Shown here in pieces: positions 16,909-24,752 of a stretch of 64,000 nt of DNA (positions are counted from its first letter, which is position 1; every line of letters begins with the position of its first letter). Made by a program: the position numbers and the translations under genes. The notes beneath the pieces are model-generated. The model made no database searches and was not told the DNA's origin. It saw nothing but the letters and a program-made list of their open reading frames with translations. This DNA is from Anaerolineae bacterium (GTDB lineage: Bacteria; Chloroflexota; Anaerolineae; Promineifilales; Promineifilaceae), in contig JADLAX010000030.1 of NCBI GenBank assembly GCA_020848035.1, positions 82,817 through 146,816 on the forward strand, written 5' to 3'.

Positions 16909-16936
16909 ATTATCCAGAAGTGCGCGGATCTGGCAA
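16909..16936 (-). promoter_or_regulatory. Promoter of the ABC-F gene
   Basis: On the minus strand, -35 TTGCCA (16931-16936) and -10 GATAAT (16909-16914) are separated by 16 bases; each hexamer is 5 of 6 to consensus. The predicted start near 16902 gives a leader of about 120 bases that begins just before the leader ORF. Confidence 0.6.
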
Positions 16937-16964
16937 ATCGAATAGGTGATACACACGAATAAAA

Positions 16965-17025
16965 CGAATAGACGAATGGCACGAATAATGATTTGATTTG
17001 CCTTATTTGTTCAGTCGTCTATTCG
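16965..17025. repeat. Intergenic inverted repeat
   Basis: CGAATAGACGA (16965-16975) and its reverse complement TCGTCTATTCG (17015-17025) flank 39 AT-rich bases containing several CGAAT words. It lies between two minus-strand genes, with no T run to mark it as a terminator. It resembles in style the inverted repeat at 29572-29634. Confidence 0.55.
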
Positions 17026-17035
17026 TGATCACTTC

Positions 17036-17575
17036 TTAACGGTGCAGCCACTCGCTTTTGAGGATGGAATAGACGGCCGTATCCCACCACACCCCGCGAA
17101 AATATTGCGTTTGGCGCAGGATGCCTTCTGGCTGCATGCCCAACTGCTCGGCCAGGGCGCGGGCACGGCCGTTTCTAGCTTTGGTTTCGGCGTAGATGCG
17201 GTGGATGTTCAGCTGGCTGAAGGCGAAATCGAACAGGGTGTGACAGGCTTCCGTGGCGTAACCGTGGCCCCAGAACGGCCGTCCAATCGCACAGCCAAAC
17301 GACGCTTGTTGGTTTGCTGCATCCTCCAGCCGCACGCCGCACGTGCCGATGAGTGTGCCATCGGGCAGGCAGATGGCCAGTTGGTAGCTGGTGCGCGGGA
17401 TCTCGGTCGTGCCCTCCAGGATATGGGCGAAGATTTGCTGCCAGAACGGCCGTGTCATCTCTTCCTCCGCATAAAACTGCTGGTAATCGGGATCGTCGGT
17501 GGTGGCGAAAAAAGCGTCAAAATCGGCTGGCTCAAAATCCCGCAGCACCAGCCGGTTGGTGGTTAGTTGGAACAT
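17036..17575 (-). CDS. GNAT N-acetyltransferase (RimJ/RimL type)
   Basis: Protein of 179 residues. The acetyl-CoA-binding signature is GRPFWGHGYATEA at about 98-110; it starts with LTTNRLVLRDFEPADFD and has the late motif AETKARNGRARALAEQLG and GILRQTQYFRGVWWD, all typical of the RimJ/RimL-like group. Such enzymes acetylate N-terminal or other amines; the substrate is unknown. GAGGTGAT directly before the ATG supports the start. It begins 6 bases after the stop of the transporter gene, so the two are probably one operon. Confidence 0.87.
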   Translation of the reverse strand: MFQLTTNRLVLRDFEPADFDAFFATTDDPDYQQFYAEEEMTRPFWQQIFAHILEGTTEIPRTSYQLAICLPDGTLIGTCGVRLEDAANQQASFGCAIGRPFWGHGYATEACHTLFDFAFSQLNIHRIYAETKARNGRARALAEQLGMQPEGILRQTQYFRGVWWDTAVYSILKSEWLHR

Positions 17576-17581
17576 ATCACC

Positions 17582-18280
17582 TCAACTTTTGCCCACGCCG
17601 TTTTTGGGTGACAGGTAAATGAGCGGCAGGCTGAGCAGCGTCATGCCGTATTTGACGATGAGGTTGAAGACAAAAATCTGCCAGACCGTGGCCCAGGGCA
17701 GGGTGAGGAAGTGATCTTGCAGCAAGGGCAGTGCGCCAAACGCCCCGACGGCAAAGATCAGATTATCCACCGGCACGCTGATGCTGTTGCTCAGCAGCAC
17801 CCGCGCCCACTGGTAATTTTCGGTGATGCGGGTGACAAACCAGTGGTAGACCTCGGTGTCTAGCAGCTCGCTGACCACTTCGGCCAGGATGGAGGCGATG
17901 ACGATGCGCCACAGCGGGCCGAGAATGGCGCTGAACTCCGCCCCCAGCCCCCACGACGGGTCGCTGGGCACGCTGGCGGCCCAGGCCAGGTAAACAGCCA
18001 TAAACAGGTTGATGATCGCCGCCATGATGATGAGCGCCTGGGCATTGCGCTTGCCCAGCAGTTTGTGCACCAGGTCACGTAAGGTGAAGGTGATGGGGTA
18101 GATGAAGGTGCCCATGTCCACGGCGTAACCCGCCACCAGGCCGATCTTCAGGCTGGTGATGTCGGCCAGCATTTGGGCACCGATGTAGCTGGCCACTATC
18201 ATGACGGCGGCGGTGGGAACGGCCGTTGCCACCACCCGCACCGCTTCAGATTTTGTTTTGTTTTGCGTAAAAACAGTCAT
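17582..18280 (-). CDS. Queuosine precursor transporter (YhhQ/VUT family)
   Basis: Protein of 232 residues with about six membrane helices. It carries family marks of the VUT_1/YhhQ group: AVDMGTFIYPITFTLRDLVH at about 50-70 and ILAEVVSELLDTEVYHW at about 130-147. Characterised members import queuosine precursors (preQ0/preQ1) for tRNA modification; this role is inferred from the family. The start has AAGGAAC about 6 bases upstream. Expression may come from the TGTTATAAT promoter at 18451-18459, with a structured leader in between. It is probably co-transcribed with the acetyltransferase. Confidence 0.82.
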   Translation of the reverse strand: MTVFTQNKTKSEAVRVVATAVPTAAVMIVASYIGAQMLADITSLKIGLVAGYAVDMGTFIYPITFTLRDLVHKLLGKRNAQALIIMAAIINLFMAVYLAWAASVPSDPSWGLGAEFSAILGPLWRIVIASILAEVVSELLDTEVYHWFVTRITENYQWARVLLSNSISVPVDNLIFAVGAFGALPLLQDHFLTLPWATVWQIFVFNLIVKYGMTLLSLPLIYLSPKNGVGKS

Positions 18281-18363
18281 AAAAAGTTCCTTCCGACAAC
18301 ACGCAGCAGCAAAACAGACGCTGCTCGTCTGCTTGGTTCGCCTGATGCTGTTCGTTTAACGTT

Positions 18364-18459
18364 GGCGGGCTTGGTTCCCGCAGTTTTGGTTGCGCCAATT
18401 GCGCTGCCGGGTACGGGCGGGGTGCCCTTTTCTGCTACCGGCGAGGCAGGATTATAACA
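18364..18459 (-). promoter_or_regulatory. Repeated leader element A with extended -10 promoter
   Basis: On the minus strand this begins with the extended -10 TGTTATAAT (18459 to 18451). It continues with blocks CGGTAGCAG, CGCCCGTACCCGGC, CAACCAAAAC and GGGAACC, all shared in order with element B at 19893-19988. A small hairpin (GCGC-AATTG-GCGC) sits where B has a different one, and GCGGG/CCCGC forms a second. It ends about 84 bases before the transporter start. It could be a structured 5' leader or a dispersed promoter-bearing repeat. It does not match a riboswitch consensus I know. Confidence 0.5.
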
Positions 18460-18495
18460 AACTTTCTCGTTCTGGCGATTGCCTGCCTGCTTCCG

Positions 18496-19698
18496 TTACG
18501 TTGCCACCCACTTTTTGATGGTTTCATACGCTTGCGGATGATTGAGCATCTCGAAATGATTCATGTCTCGCCCCACCCATTGCTGCGTTTCTGGAAACAA
18601 AAGATGCAGCTGAGGCTTTGGGTGACGGCCCAAGGCGCTCTCTACGGTCACCAGGCCATCACCAATCAGCCAATCACCAACCTGGCTGGCTTTCTTGCCG
18701 ATGGTTCCAGCGATGGCATAACACTGCACCCCTTCCGGCAGGGGCACAGGCGTCCGGCAATCGCCCGAATTTTCAAATCGGTCTTGACCCTGCCAATCTG
18801 TGCTCACTACATTGCCGTAACGTAAATCTGTCACCCCGCTGCTCCGAATTTTTCCCAGCCGAGCAAAAGGCGCACTGTATGGATTTGTTTCCAGAAGATT
18901 ATCAATCCAGTTACCACCCTTTTCCAGCAGCGCTCCATGATGTGGCGTGCCTAAAAACACGATCTTTTTTAATTGTTTTGGCCACGTATGGCCGAAAAGT
19001 TCCCCGTAGTAGCAGGCACTGCGGGAAATCAGGCCGCCCATGCTGTAGGCTATGATGAATAAGTCAACTGGCTGTGGCGATTCAACCAGAATGGCTTCCA
19101 GGAGACCGGCAAATGCTTGACCATTTTCAGACGTGTGCAGCCCGGTATTATAATGCAGGTAGAGCGGCATGATTCCCAAATCGCGCAACAGGGCTGCGCC
19201 GTGATCGTGACCTTCTCGGTTCCATTGCAGGTCATTCATGCTAGAGCCGTGTACCATGATTGCTATACGGCCGTCTGATTTCTGGATCATTTCAGCAATT
19301 TCGGCAGTAGTAAGGGGCTTCCCTTCACGGCGAAAGCGCATCGGGATGGCCAGCTGATTTTCACTGGCCATCAGATAATCACCAAGCACGCCGTTTAAGG
19401 CGGCCAGTATCGCTTCCCTGCCCGGCGAGGAGTCGCTTTCTCCAATCAAGGCGCTCAGCTGATTTAGCGAAACATCCAATCCTTTACCGACTATTTTTGT
19501 AATGGAGCGAATGTTTTTGTAGACCATGCCCGTGATCCCCTTGGTCCGGGGCGGATCAGTCTTGCTTTGTACCCTACCAAGGTTGATGATGGTGTGATGC
19601 ATGGCCTCCACAATGTCTGTCACGCCGACAATGGCATCAACCGTTACTTTCCCGGCTGCTTGAATGTCTTTTGGACGATTGCAGGATGTTTGGGACAT
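18496..19698 (-). CDS. Alpha/beta hydrolase (PGAP1/lipase-like)
   Basis: Protein of 400 residues. After a helical N-terminal region of about 140 residues, a hydrolase fold begins at IAIMVHGSSMND (oxyanion region). The nucleophile elbow is AYSMGG, followed by IVFLGTPHHG. A candidate catalytic histidine lies near the end in RDMNHFEMLNH. This pattern fits esterases and lipases that act on membrane or lipid-linked substrates (PGAP1-like). No signal peptide is seen. GAGG lies 4-5 bases before the ATG. It stands between repeated elements A and B and transcribes from the B side. The substrate is unknown. Confidence 0.72.
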   Translation of the reverse strand: MSQTSCNRPKDIQAAGKVTVDAIVGVTDIVEAMHHTIINLGRVQSKTDPPRTKGITGMVYKNIRSITKIVGKGLDVSLNQLSALIGESDSSPGREAILAALNGVLGDYLMASENQLAIPMRFRREGKPLTTAEIAEMIQKSDGRIAIMVHGSSMNDLQWNREGHDHGAALLRDLGIMPLYLHYNTGLHTSENGQAFAGLLEAILVESPQPVDLFIIAYSMGGLISRSACYYGELFGHTWPKQLKKIVFLGTPHHGALLEKGGNWIDNLLETNPYSAPFARLGKIRSSGVTDLRYGNVVSTDWQGQDRFENSGDCRTPVPLPEGVQCYAIAGTIGKKASQVGDWLIGDGLVTVESALGRHPKPQLHLLFPETQQWVGRDMNHFEMLNHPQAYETIKKWVAT

Positions 19699-19892
19699 AT
19701 TTCCTCATGATCTTTCATCGTTTAACGAATAGTTGAGTATTCATTTTCCGTGTCAAAAAACAGGGGGTTGCTGTATAGATGGTTTGTTGATAGCCCGGCC
19801 GTTGCGCAATTAAACGGCCGTACAGGAATACTCCCGCCAGCCTACACCATGCTTGTGTGGGTTGTCATCTTTTATATGCCGTTTGTTAATAA

Positions 19893-19988
19893 TGGGCGGG
19901 CGTGGGTTCCCCGTTTTGGTTGGGCTAAAAGCGCCGCCGGGTACGGGCGAGGCGCTCTTTCCTGCTACCGACAGGTGGGATTATAACA
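19893..19988 (-). promoter_or_regulatory. Repeated leader element B with extended -10 promoter
   Basis: This is a second copy of the element at 18364-18459, in the same orientation and again upstream of a minus-strand gene. The extended -10 is TGTTATAAT (19988 to 19980). AAGAGCGCC and GGCGCTTTT can form a stem around GCCCGTACCCGGC, and CGGG/CCCG forms a later hairpin. Differences from copy A include changes at both sides of candidate stems, which hints at conserved RNA structure, but two copies cannot prove it. Confidence 0.5.
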
Positions 19989-20020
19989 GAGTTTGCCCAT
20001 CTGCCAGCCTGGCCAGCTGG

Positions 20021-20057
20021 CAACAAAAAAGCGTGGCCAAGCCACGCTTTTTTGTTG
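20021..20057. terminator. Strong bidirectional terminator at the end of the polysaccharide locus
   Basis: A 17-bp perfect inverted repeat with a 3-base loop: an A-rich arm ending GCGTGGC, the loop CAA, then GCCACGC followed by TTTTTT. It lies 23 bases beyond the stop of the Wzz/BY-kinase gene and reads as a rho-independent terminator on either strand. Confidence 0.9.
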
Positions 20058-20079
20058 GTATTTAGTTGAAATGCTGCGG

Positions 20080-21729
20080 TTATTTTACAAACGGCAGCTG
20101 TTTGGCCCAGCGCTGGAGCCAGCTCATCTCGGCCTGTTCGGCCTCGGTGGTGCCTCGTTTGTAGTAATAGCCGTGGTAGTAGTAGCTGTGCGTTTTCTTG
20201 GAAACGCGGTTCAGTACCGCGCCAAACAGGTTGGCTTCGGCCTGGCGCAGGTTGTAGATGGCTTGCTGGATCACCTCGCGCCGCGTTTTGCCCACGTTGA
20301 TGACAAACACCGCCCCATCAACCCGCTCCGACAGGATAGCCGCATCGGCGACAATCACGGCGGGCGGGCTGTCGTAGATGACCACGTCGGCGATTTCGGC
20401 CAGTTCGGCCATCACCTGTTTCATGCGCTGCGAGCCGATCAGCTCCGATGGGTTGGGCGGCAGTGCGCCGCTGGTGAGCACACGCAGGCCGGGAACCTGG
20501 GTGCTTTCCAGGAAGTTGCTGGCCGACAGCTCCGGCTCGCGCAGCAAATCCGTTAGCCCTTTGGGGTTTTGCAGGTGGAAGATCTCGTGCTGCACCGGGC
20601 TGCGCAGATCGGTATCGACGATGATGGTGCTGTGCCCGGCCTGGGCCATGACCACACCCAGGTTGGCGGTGACAAAGCTTTTGCCTTCGCCGCGCACGGC
20701 GCTGGTAACCAGGTACGATTTGCTCGGCTCATCCACCGACATAAACTGGATGTTGCTGCGAATCATGCGGTACGCTTCCGACTGCGGCGAGAATCGGTCG
20801 CGGGTGGTGATGAGGGCATTGTCATACCCTTCGGTATTCACTTCGCGGATGGCCCCGAGGGGGTTGAGGCCAATCATTTTGCCCAGGTCATCGCTGGACT
20901 TGATGGTGTCATCCATGTGTTCCAGCACAAAAATGAGACCCAGGCCCAGGGCCAGGCCGATGGCGGCGGCTACGGCCGTGTTGAGCTGCACATTCGGCCG
21001 TACCGGGTTCAAGCTGGGCTGCGCTGCCTCGACAATGGCCAGGTAATTGGACGATTGGTTGCTGTCCAGGAAGGCCAGCAGCTGGGTGAAGTTGCGCTCC
21101 CACTCGGTGATTAATCCGGTTAAGGCATTGATTTCTTGTTGGAGAGCGGCCGTTTCCGTGGCCGATAGCTGGGAAACGTCGGTCGCTTCCAATTCTTCCA
21201 GGCGCGTCTGGCCTTCCTCAATTTTGGTTTGTAGGCTGGCCATGCGCTGCTCAACAAAAGTGATCGTTTCGGCGAATTCCTGGTTTTGCAGGGCGGTGGG
21301 GCTCATCAAAATGAGCTGGTTGGCTACTTCGTCGGCGATGACGGCCGCTTCTTCTGGCGAATCGGCCTCGACGGTGATTTCAACCAGCTGCGTGTTAGGC
21401 ACCAGCTTGGCAGAGACAGCGCCCCTCAGCCGCTGCCAGCGTGTGTCCAGCCCCAGCGCTTCCACGGTTCCTTCCAGCACCGGCTGGCGCTGGGCCAGGG
21501 CCGCGTACGTCTGAGCCAGTTCCTCGCTGGTGCGAAAATCCTGGGTGCTAATGTTGGTTGTTTGTAAAGATTGGCCCACCAGGATGCTGGCGGTGGCCTT
21601 GTAAACTGGCTCCTGTTGGCGCGTAACGCCAAAGCCAATGGCCAGGGTAAAGATGAGTACCAAAACCAGCACCCACCATCGTTTGAGCACAATCGCTGCG
21701 TAGTGACGCAATTCCACAAAATCTGACAT
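20080..21729 (-). CDS. Polysaccharide co-polymerase/BY-kinase fusion (Wzz plus tyrosine autokinase)
   Basis: Protein of 549 residues controlling chain length in Wzy-type polysaccharide assembly. Parts: first helix (about 18-37), Wzz domain, coiled-coil region (about 150-225), second helix (about 252-271), then the cytoplasmic kinase. Walker A is RGEGKS near 348, Walker A' VDTDLR near 373, Walker B VVIYDSPP near 450. The C-terminus carries the autophosphorylated tyrosine cluster SYYYHGYYY. ATG 21729 is preferred to 21732 because GGAGG then has a spacing of 5 rather than 2. In Firmicutes the two halves are usually separate; here they are fused as in Proteobacteria. It is the last gene of the locus. 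Confidence 0.93.
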   Translation of the reverse strand: MSDFVELRHYAAIVLKRWWVLVLVLIFTLAIGFGVTRQQEPVYKATASILVGQSLQTTNISTQDFRTSEELAQTYAALAQRQPVLEGTVEALGLDTRWQRLRGAVSAKLVPNTQLVEITVEADSPEEAAVIADEVANQLILMSPTALQNQEFAETITFVEQRMASLQTKIEEGQTRLEELEATDVSQLSATETAALQQEINALTGLITEWERNFTQLLAFLDSNQSSNYLAIVEAAQPSLNPVRPNVQLNTAVAAAIGLALGLGLIFVLEHMDDTIKSSDDLGKMIGLNPLGAIREVNTEGYDNALITTRDRFSPQSEAYRMIRSNIQFMSVDEPSKSYLVTSAVRGEGKSFVTANLGVVMAQAGHSTIIVDTDLRSPVQHEIFHLQNPKGLTDLLREPELSASNFLESTQVPGLRVLTSGALPPNPSELIGSQRMKQVMAELAEIADVVIYDSPPAVIVADAAILSERVDGAVFVINVGKTRREVIQQAIYNLRQAEANLFGAVLNRVSKKTHSYYYHGYYYKRGTTEAEQAEMSWLQRWAKQLPFVK

Positions 21730-21839
21730 CATTTCCTCCGTTTGCCTGCAACAGTGGGTACATTCTTAGAAAATTCTTCCCTCATACCAGTACGCAACAG
21801 GCTTGATTCGCTTAATTTTTATATATACCCATGCTCTGG

Positions 21840-21926
21840 CCACCCCTCAGCCCGAAGGGATGCTCTCCTGACCGTGCCGGTTGGGTGGCACGGCGGGACG
21901 CCGACCACAGCCCGAGAGTTTGTATA
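21840..21926 (-). promoter_or_regulatory. GC-rich structured leader upstream of the Wzz/BY-kinase gene
   Basis: The minus strand shows a perfect 7-bp hairpin (CCGTGCC at 21872-21878 with GGCACGG at 21887-21893) and a GGGCTGAGGGG/CCC region. These follow a weak TATACA -10 (21921-21926). It lies about 110 bases before the gene. It shares short words with elements A and B but not their order, so homology is doubtful. The rest of the 245-base gap is AT-rich with no gene. Confidence 0.3.
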
Positions 21927-21974
21927 GTTACCTGCTTTTTGGGGTTGATGAATTTGGTTATGGCTCTTTTGTTA

Positions 21975-23438
21975 TCAGGTGCCTTTCAGTTTGAAGAGGA
22001 CACCGATGGTTCTGAAGAGGATGTAAATGTCCAGCACGACGGAAAGGTAGCGAATGTAGTAAAAGTCGTACTGGAGCTTGATGAGCGCATCCTCGACGCT
22101 GTTGCCGTAGTCGTAATGAATCTGGGCCCAACCGGTGATGCCCGGTTTGACGGTGAGGCGGGTACGGTAGAAGCGGACTTCTTTTTCCAGGGTTTCGATG
22201 AATTCCGGGCGCTCCGGGCGGGGACCGACCAAACTCATGTCGTTTAGGAGTACGTTGATGATTTGCGGCAGCTCATCGAGGCGCGATTTGCGTAAAAATT
22301 GGCCTACACGGGTGATGCGCGGGTCTTTCTTTTTGGCCCACTGCGGTTTGCCGTCTCTTTCGGCGTTGGTGACCATGGTTCTGAACTTGAGAATTTTGAA
22401 TTTCTTCCCTGCCCGGCCGCAGCGTACCTGGGAGTAAAAGACGGGGCCAGGGGAATCCAGCATAATAGCCAGGCCAATGGCCGGCATGAGGAGCAGAAAG
22501 ACCGGGGCGGCCAGCAGCACGATGATCAGGTCTAGCATGCGTTTGGCGGCCAGCTGGAAACGGCCGATCAGCGGTGCTCCCTGCATGGCGCTTAAGGCCC
22601 AGGCGGGGTCCACGTGCTGGATGGGCACACTGCGGCACACTCTTTCGTACAGATCGGGCATCCAGGAGACCTCGATGCCCTGAGCCTGGCATTCAACCAG
22701 CTGGCTGAACAACGGCCGTTCCAAATTTCGCTCCAGGGCAATCACCACCTCCTGCACACCCATCTGCCGGGCCACGTGCAGCACTTCTTTCTCCGCGCCA
22801 AGAATCGGCGCGCTGGCCAAAGACTCGTGGACGGCTTCGGGCGCGTTGTCTAAAAAGCCAACCACCTGGTAGTTAGTGAGCGGTTCGCGCTTCAGCGCCC
22901 GGGCGATGGTGGCTCCCCGGTCGTTAGCCCCGATAATCAGTACCCGGTGGCGGAAGGGTGGCGCAAAAAAGACGTAGGAGTAACTCCAGCGCCAGAGGAT
23001 GATGGCGGGTATCACCAGGACCAGGAAGAAGATGACAAACAGGCGCGGCAGCGACTGTGAGCTGACAAAGTAGACGCCCCAGTAGATGATGAAGCCCAAT
23101 ATGCCGGTAACGAAGACACGAACGGCCGTTAACGTACGGCGACACGAGGTAGGAATATCGTATAAGTCATTCAGCCCGGCCAAAATGCCCCAGCTGATCA
23201 GCATAATAGGGAACCAGAACCAGCGTTCCCGCATAATCGAACTGTCTATGGACTGGCCGGCTGAGTTTTGCCACCATAAAAATGCGCCCGCTACGGCCAG
23301 CAAAACCAGGCAGGCATCGATGAACAGCAGCAGCAAGCGGCGCTCTGAGAAGGGCAGCTTAAACATGTTTGTTTTACGAAAAGTAGGCATGGTGTTAGCC
23401 AAGGCTTGGGGAGTGGAATCGTTTGGATACAACTTCAT
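21975..23438 (-). CDS. Undecaprenyl-phosphate sugar-phosphate transferase (WbaP/WcaJ type)
   Basis: Protein of 487 residues, the initiating transferase that loads the first sugar phosphate on undecaprenyl phosphate. Four to five N-terminal helices are followed by a nucleotide-binding-like domain ([17 protein letters not shown]) and the C-terminal bacterial sugar transferase domain. That domain shows [27 protein letters not shown], the catalytic Asp-Glu in [23 protein letters not shown] and [14 protein letters not shown] 23438 has GGGAGG 9 bases upstream, so the TTG at 23444 is not used. The sugar is probably glucose or galactose by family, but it cannot be read from sequence. Confidence 0.93.
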   Translation of the reverse strand: MKLYPNDSTPQALANTMPTFRKTNMFKLPFSERRLLLLFIDACLVLLAVAGAFLWWQNSAGQSIDSSIMRERWFWFPIMLISWGILAGLNDLYDIPTSCRRTLTAVRVFVTGILGFIIYWGVYFVSSQSLPRLFVIFFLVLVIPAIILWRWSYSYVFFAPPFRHRVLIIGANDRGATIARALKREPLTNYQVVGFLDNAPEAVHESLASAPILGAEKEVLHVARQMGVQEVVIALERNLERPLFSQLVECQAQGIEVSWMPDLYERVCRSVPIQHVDPAWALSAMQGAPLIGRFQLAAKRMLDLIIVLLAAPVFLLLMPAIGLAIMLDSPGPVFYSQVRCGRAGKKFKILKFRTMVTNAERDGKPQWAKKKDPRITRVGQFLRKSRLDELPQIINVLLNDMSLVGPRPERPEFIETLEKEVRFYRTRLTVKPGITGWAQIHYDYGNSVEDALIKLQYDFYYIRYLSVVLDIYILFRTIGVLFKLKGT

Positions 23439-23506
23439 CGTCAAGTTCCTCCCTGACAGATAGGCAATACAGCTAAGTTGTGATCAACGGTGGGTGGATA
23501 TCGGTG

Positions 23507-24751
23507 TTAAAGGGTTGGGTTCAACCCGGCGACCATTCTGGCGAGTGCCGCATCATAGGCGCTGGCGGCGTGGCTGAGGGTGTATTTGTTCAGAAAGGCG
23601 TGGTGCCCGGCAGCACTCATAGCTTCCAGGGTGTGGCGGTTGTGAACCAGGCGGCGCAGGGTGTGGGCAATTTGTTCGGCCGTGGGATTGGGCAGCACCA
23701 CGCCGCACGCTTCTTCAGTAATCATCTGGCCAATTTCACTATCTGGCTGCACAAAGCCCAAAATGGGCGTGCCGCTGGCCATAATGCCGTACGATTTGCT
23801 GGGCACGCTCAGGCCGGTGAACGCCTCATCCAGGCACACCAGGGCCAGGTCGGCGGCGGAGAGCATTTCCGCCAGGCATTCCATCGGCTGATAGCCTAGA
23901 AACTGCACGTTGCTCAGGTTGTGTTGGGCGACCAGCTGCTGGAGCGTCTCCTTCTTAGCCCCCTCGCCGACAAATTGGAAGAGCACTTTCTCGGTCGCCA
24001 GTTCGCGGGCCGCTTCGATGATCGGCTCCAGGTTGTGGGTGCGCCCCATGCGCCCGGCGTACTGGACAACAAAAACATTGTGGATGCCGTGCTGGTGGCG
24101 AAAACTGTTGTGCTGTTTGGGCACTGGTTTGACCCTCTTTTCATCGGACCAGTTGGGGATGCGGATGATGCGGTGGTGCAGGTGGCACGGCAGCTTTTGC
24201 CGGACGATGCGCTCCATATCCCGACCAATGACCACGAGAACGGCCGCATGGCGAAAAATCAATTCGGTTATCCACCGCCAAATCCGGGTAATGGGTGACC
24301 GGGGCGACAGCACGCCCAGGTTGACCGCAATTTCCGGGTAAATGTCGTACACAATCAGCAGGTAGGGTAATTTGAAAAGTTTGGCAAACAGCCAGCCCAC
24401 CAGGCCCAAAAATGGCGGATTGGTGGTCACCACCACGGCGGGGAAGTGCTGGCGCTGCCGCCACAGCAGCAGGCCAACCGACCACAAAAAGGAGAGGGCA
24501 AAGAGGGCGCGGGAGAGCAGGCTCTTTTTCTGGTCGCCCAGCGTGTTGACCCGAATGATTTCTATGCCGTTGTAATGCAAGGTTTGTGCCGTCGTTTCTG
24601 CCTCGGTGCCCCAGCTGGGCCGGGCACAGTAGACGGTAATCTGCCAGCCGAGTTCCGTCAGCCGCTCGGCCAGCTCGGTCATGTGCATGCCGGTGGAAAT
24701 CATCTCCGGGTAGAAGTGCTGGCACAGCAGCACAAAACGCTTGTTGTCCAT
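23507..24751 (-). CDS. GT4-family glycosyltransferase (WcaI-like)
   Basis: Protein of 414 residues, two Rossmann halves (GT-B). Marks: N-terminal LLCQHFYPEMISTGMHMTEL, middle YAGRMGRTHNLEPIIEAA, and the nucleotide-sugar-binding region PSKSYGIMASGTPILGFV, where the usual acidic EX7E pattern is replaced by SKSYGIMASG as in WcaI/fucosyl-type members. The open frame extends back into the previous gene; MDNKRF at 24751 is the start, with its ATG one base after the upstream stop (TAGAATG). It is tightly coupled to the alkaline-phosphatase-fold gene before it. Donor and acceptor are unknown. Confidence 0.88.
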   Translation of the reverse strand: MDNKRFVLLCQHFYPEMISTGMHMTELAERLTELGWQITVYCARPSWGTEAETTAQTLHYNGIEIIRVNTLGDQKKSLLSRALFALSFLWSVGLLLWRQRQHFPAVVVTTNPPFLGLVGWLFAKLFKLPYLLIVYDIYPEIAVNLGVLSPRSPITRIWRWITELIFRHAAVLVVIGRDMERIVRQKLPCHLHHRIIRIPNWSDEKRVKPVPKQHNSFRHQHGIHNVFVVQYAGRMGRTHNLEPIIEAARELATEKVLFQFVGEGAKKETLQQLVAQHNLSNVQFLGYQPMECLAEMLSAADLALVCLDEAFTGLSVPSKSYGIMASGTPILGFVQPDSEIGQMITEEACGVVLPNPTAEQIAHTLRRLVHNRHTLEAMSAAGHHAFLNKYTLSHAASAYDAALARMVAGLNPTL

Positions 24752-24752
24752 T

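Larger units (their letters stand above)
19699..20079. other. Intergenic region of 381 bases
   Basis: No credible gene. It holds the leader of the hydrolase gene (with one ACGGCCGT and a GGCCGTTGCGC variant close together near 19800), repeated element B (19893-19988) and the strong terminator at 20021-20057 that closes the polysaccharide locus. The open frames here read through the repeat and look spurious. Confidence 0.7.

Noticed and set aside
18281..18495. preQ1 riboswitch before the queuosine-type transporter
   Set aside because: The leader lacks the short pseudoknot core and A-rich tail of preQ1-I; the sequence is instead a copy of element A, which also precedes an unrelated hydrolase gene.
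21840..21926. Third copy of elements A/B before the Wzz/BY-kinase gene
   Set aside because: Only short words are shared and their order differs; kept as a separate low-confidence leader.
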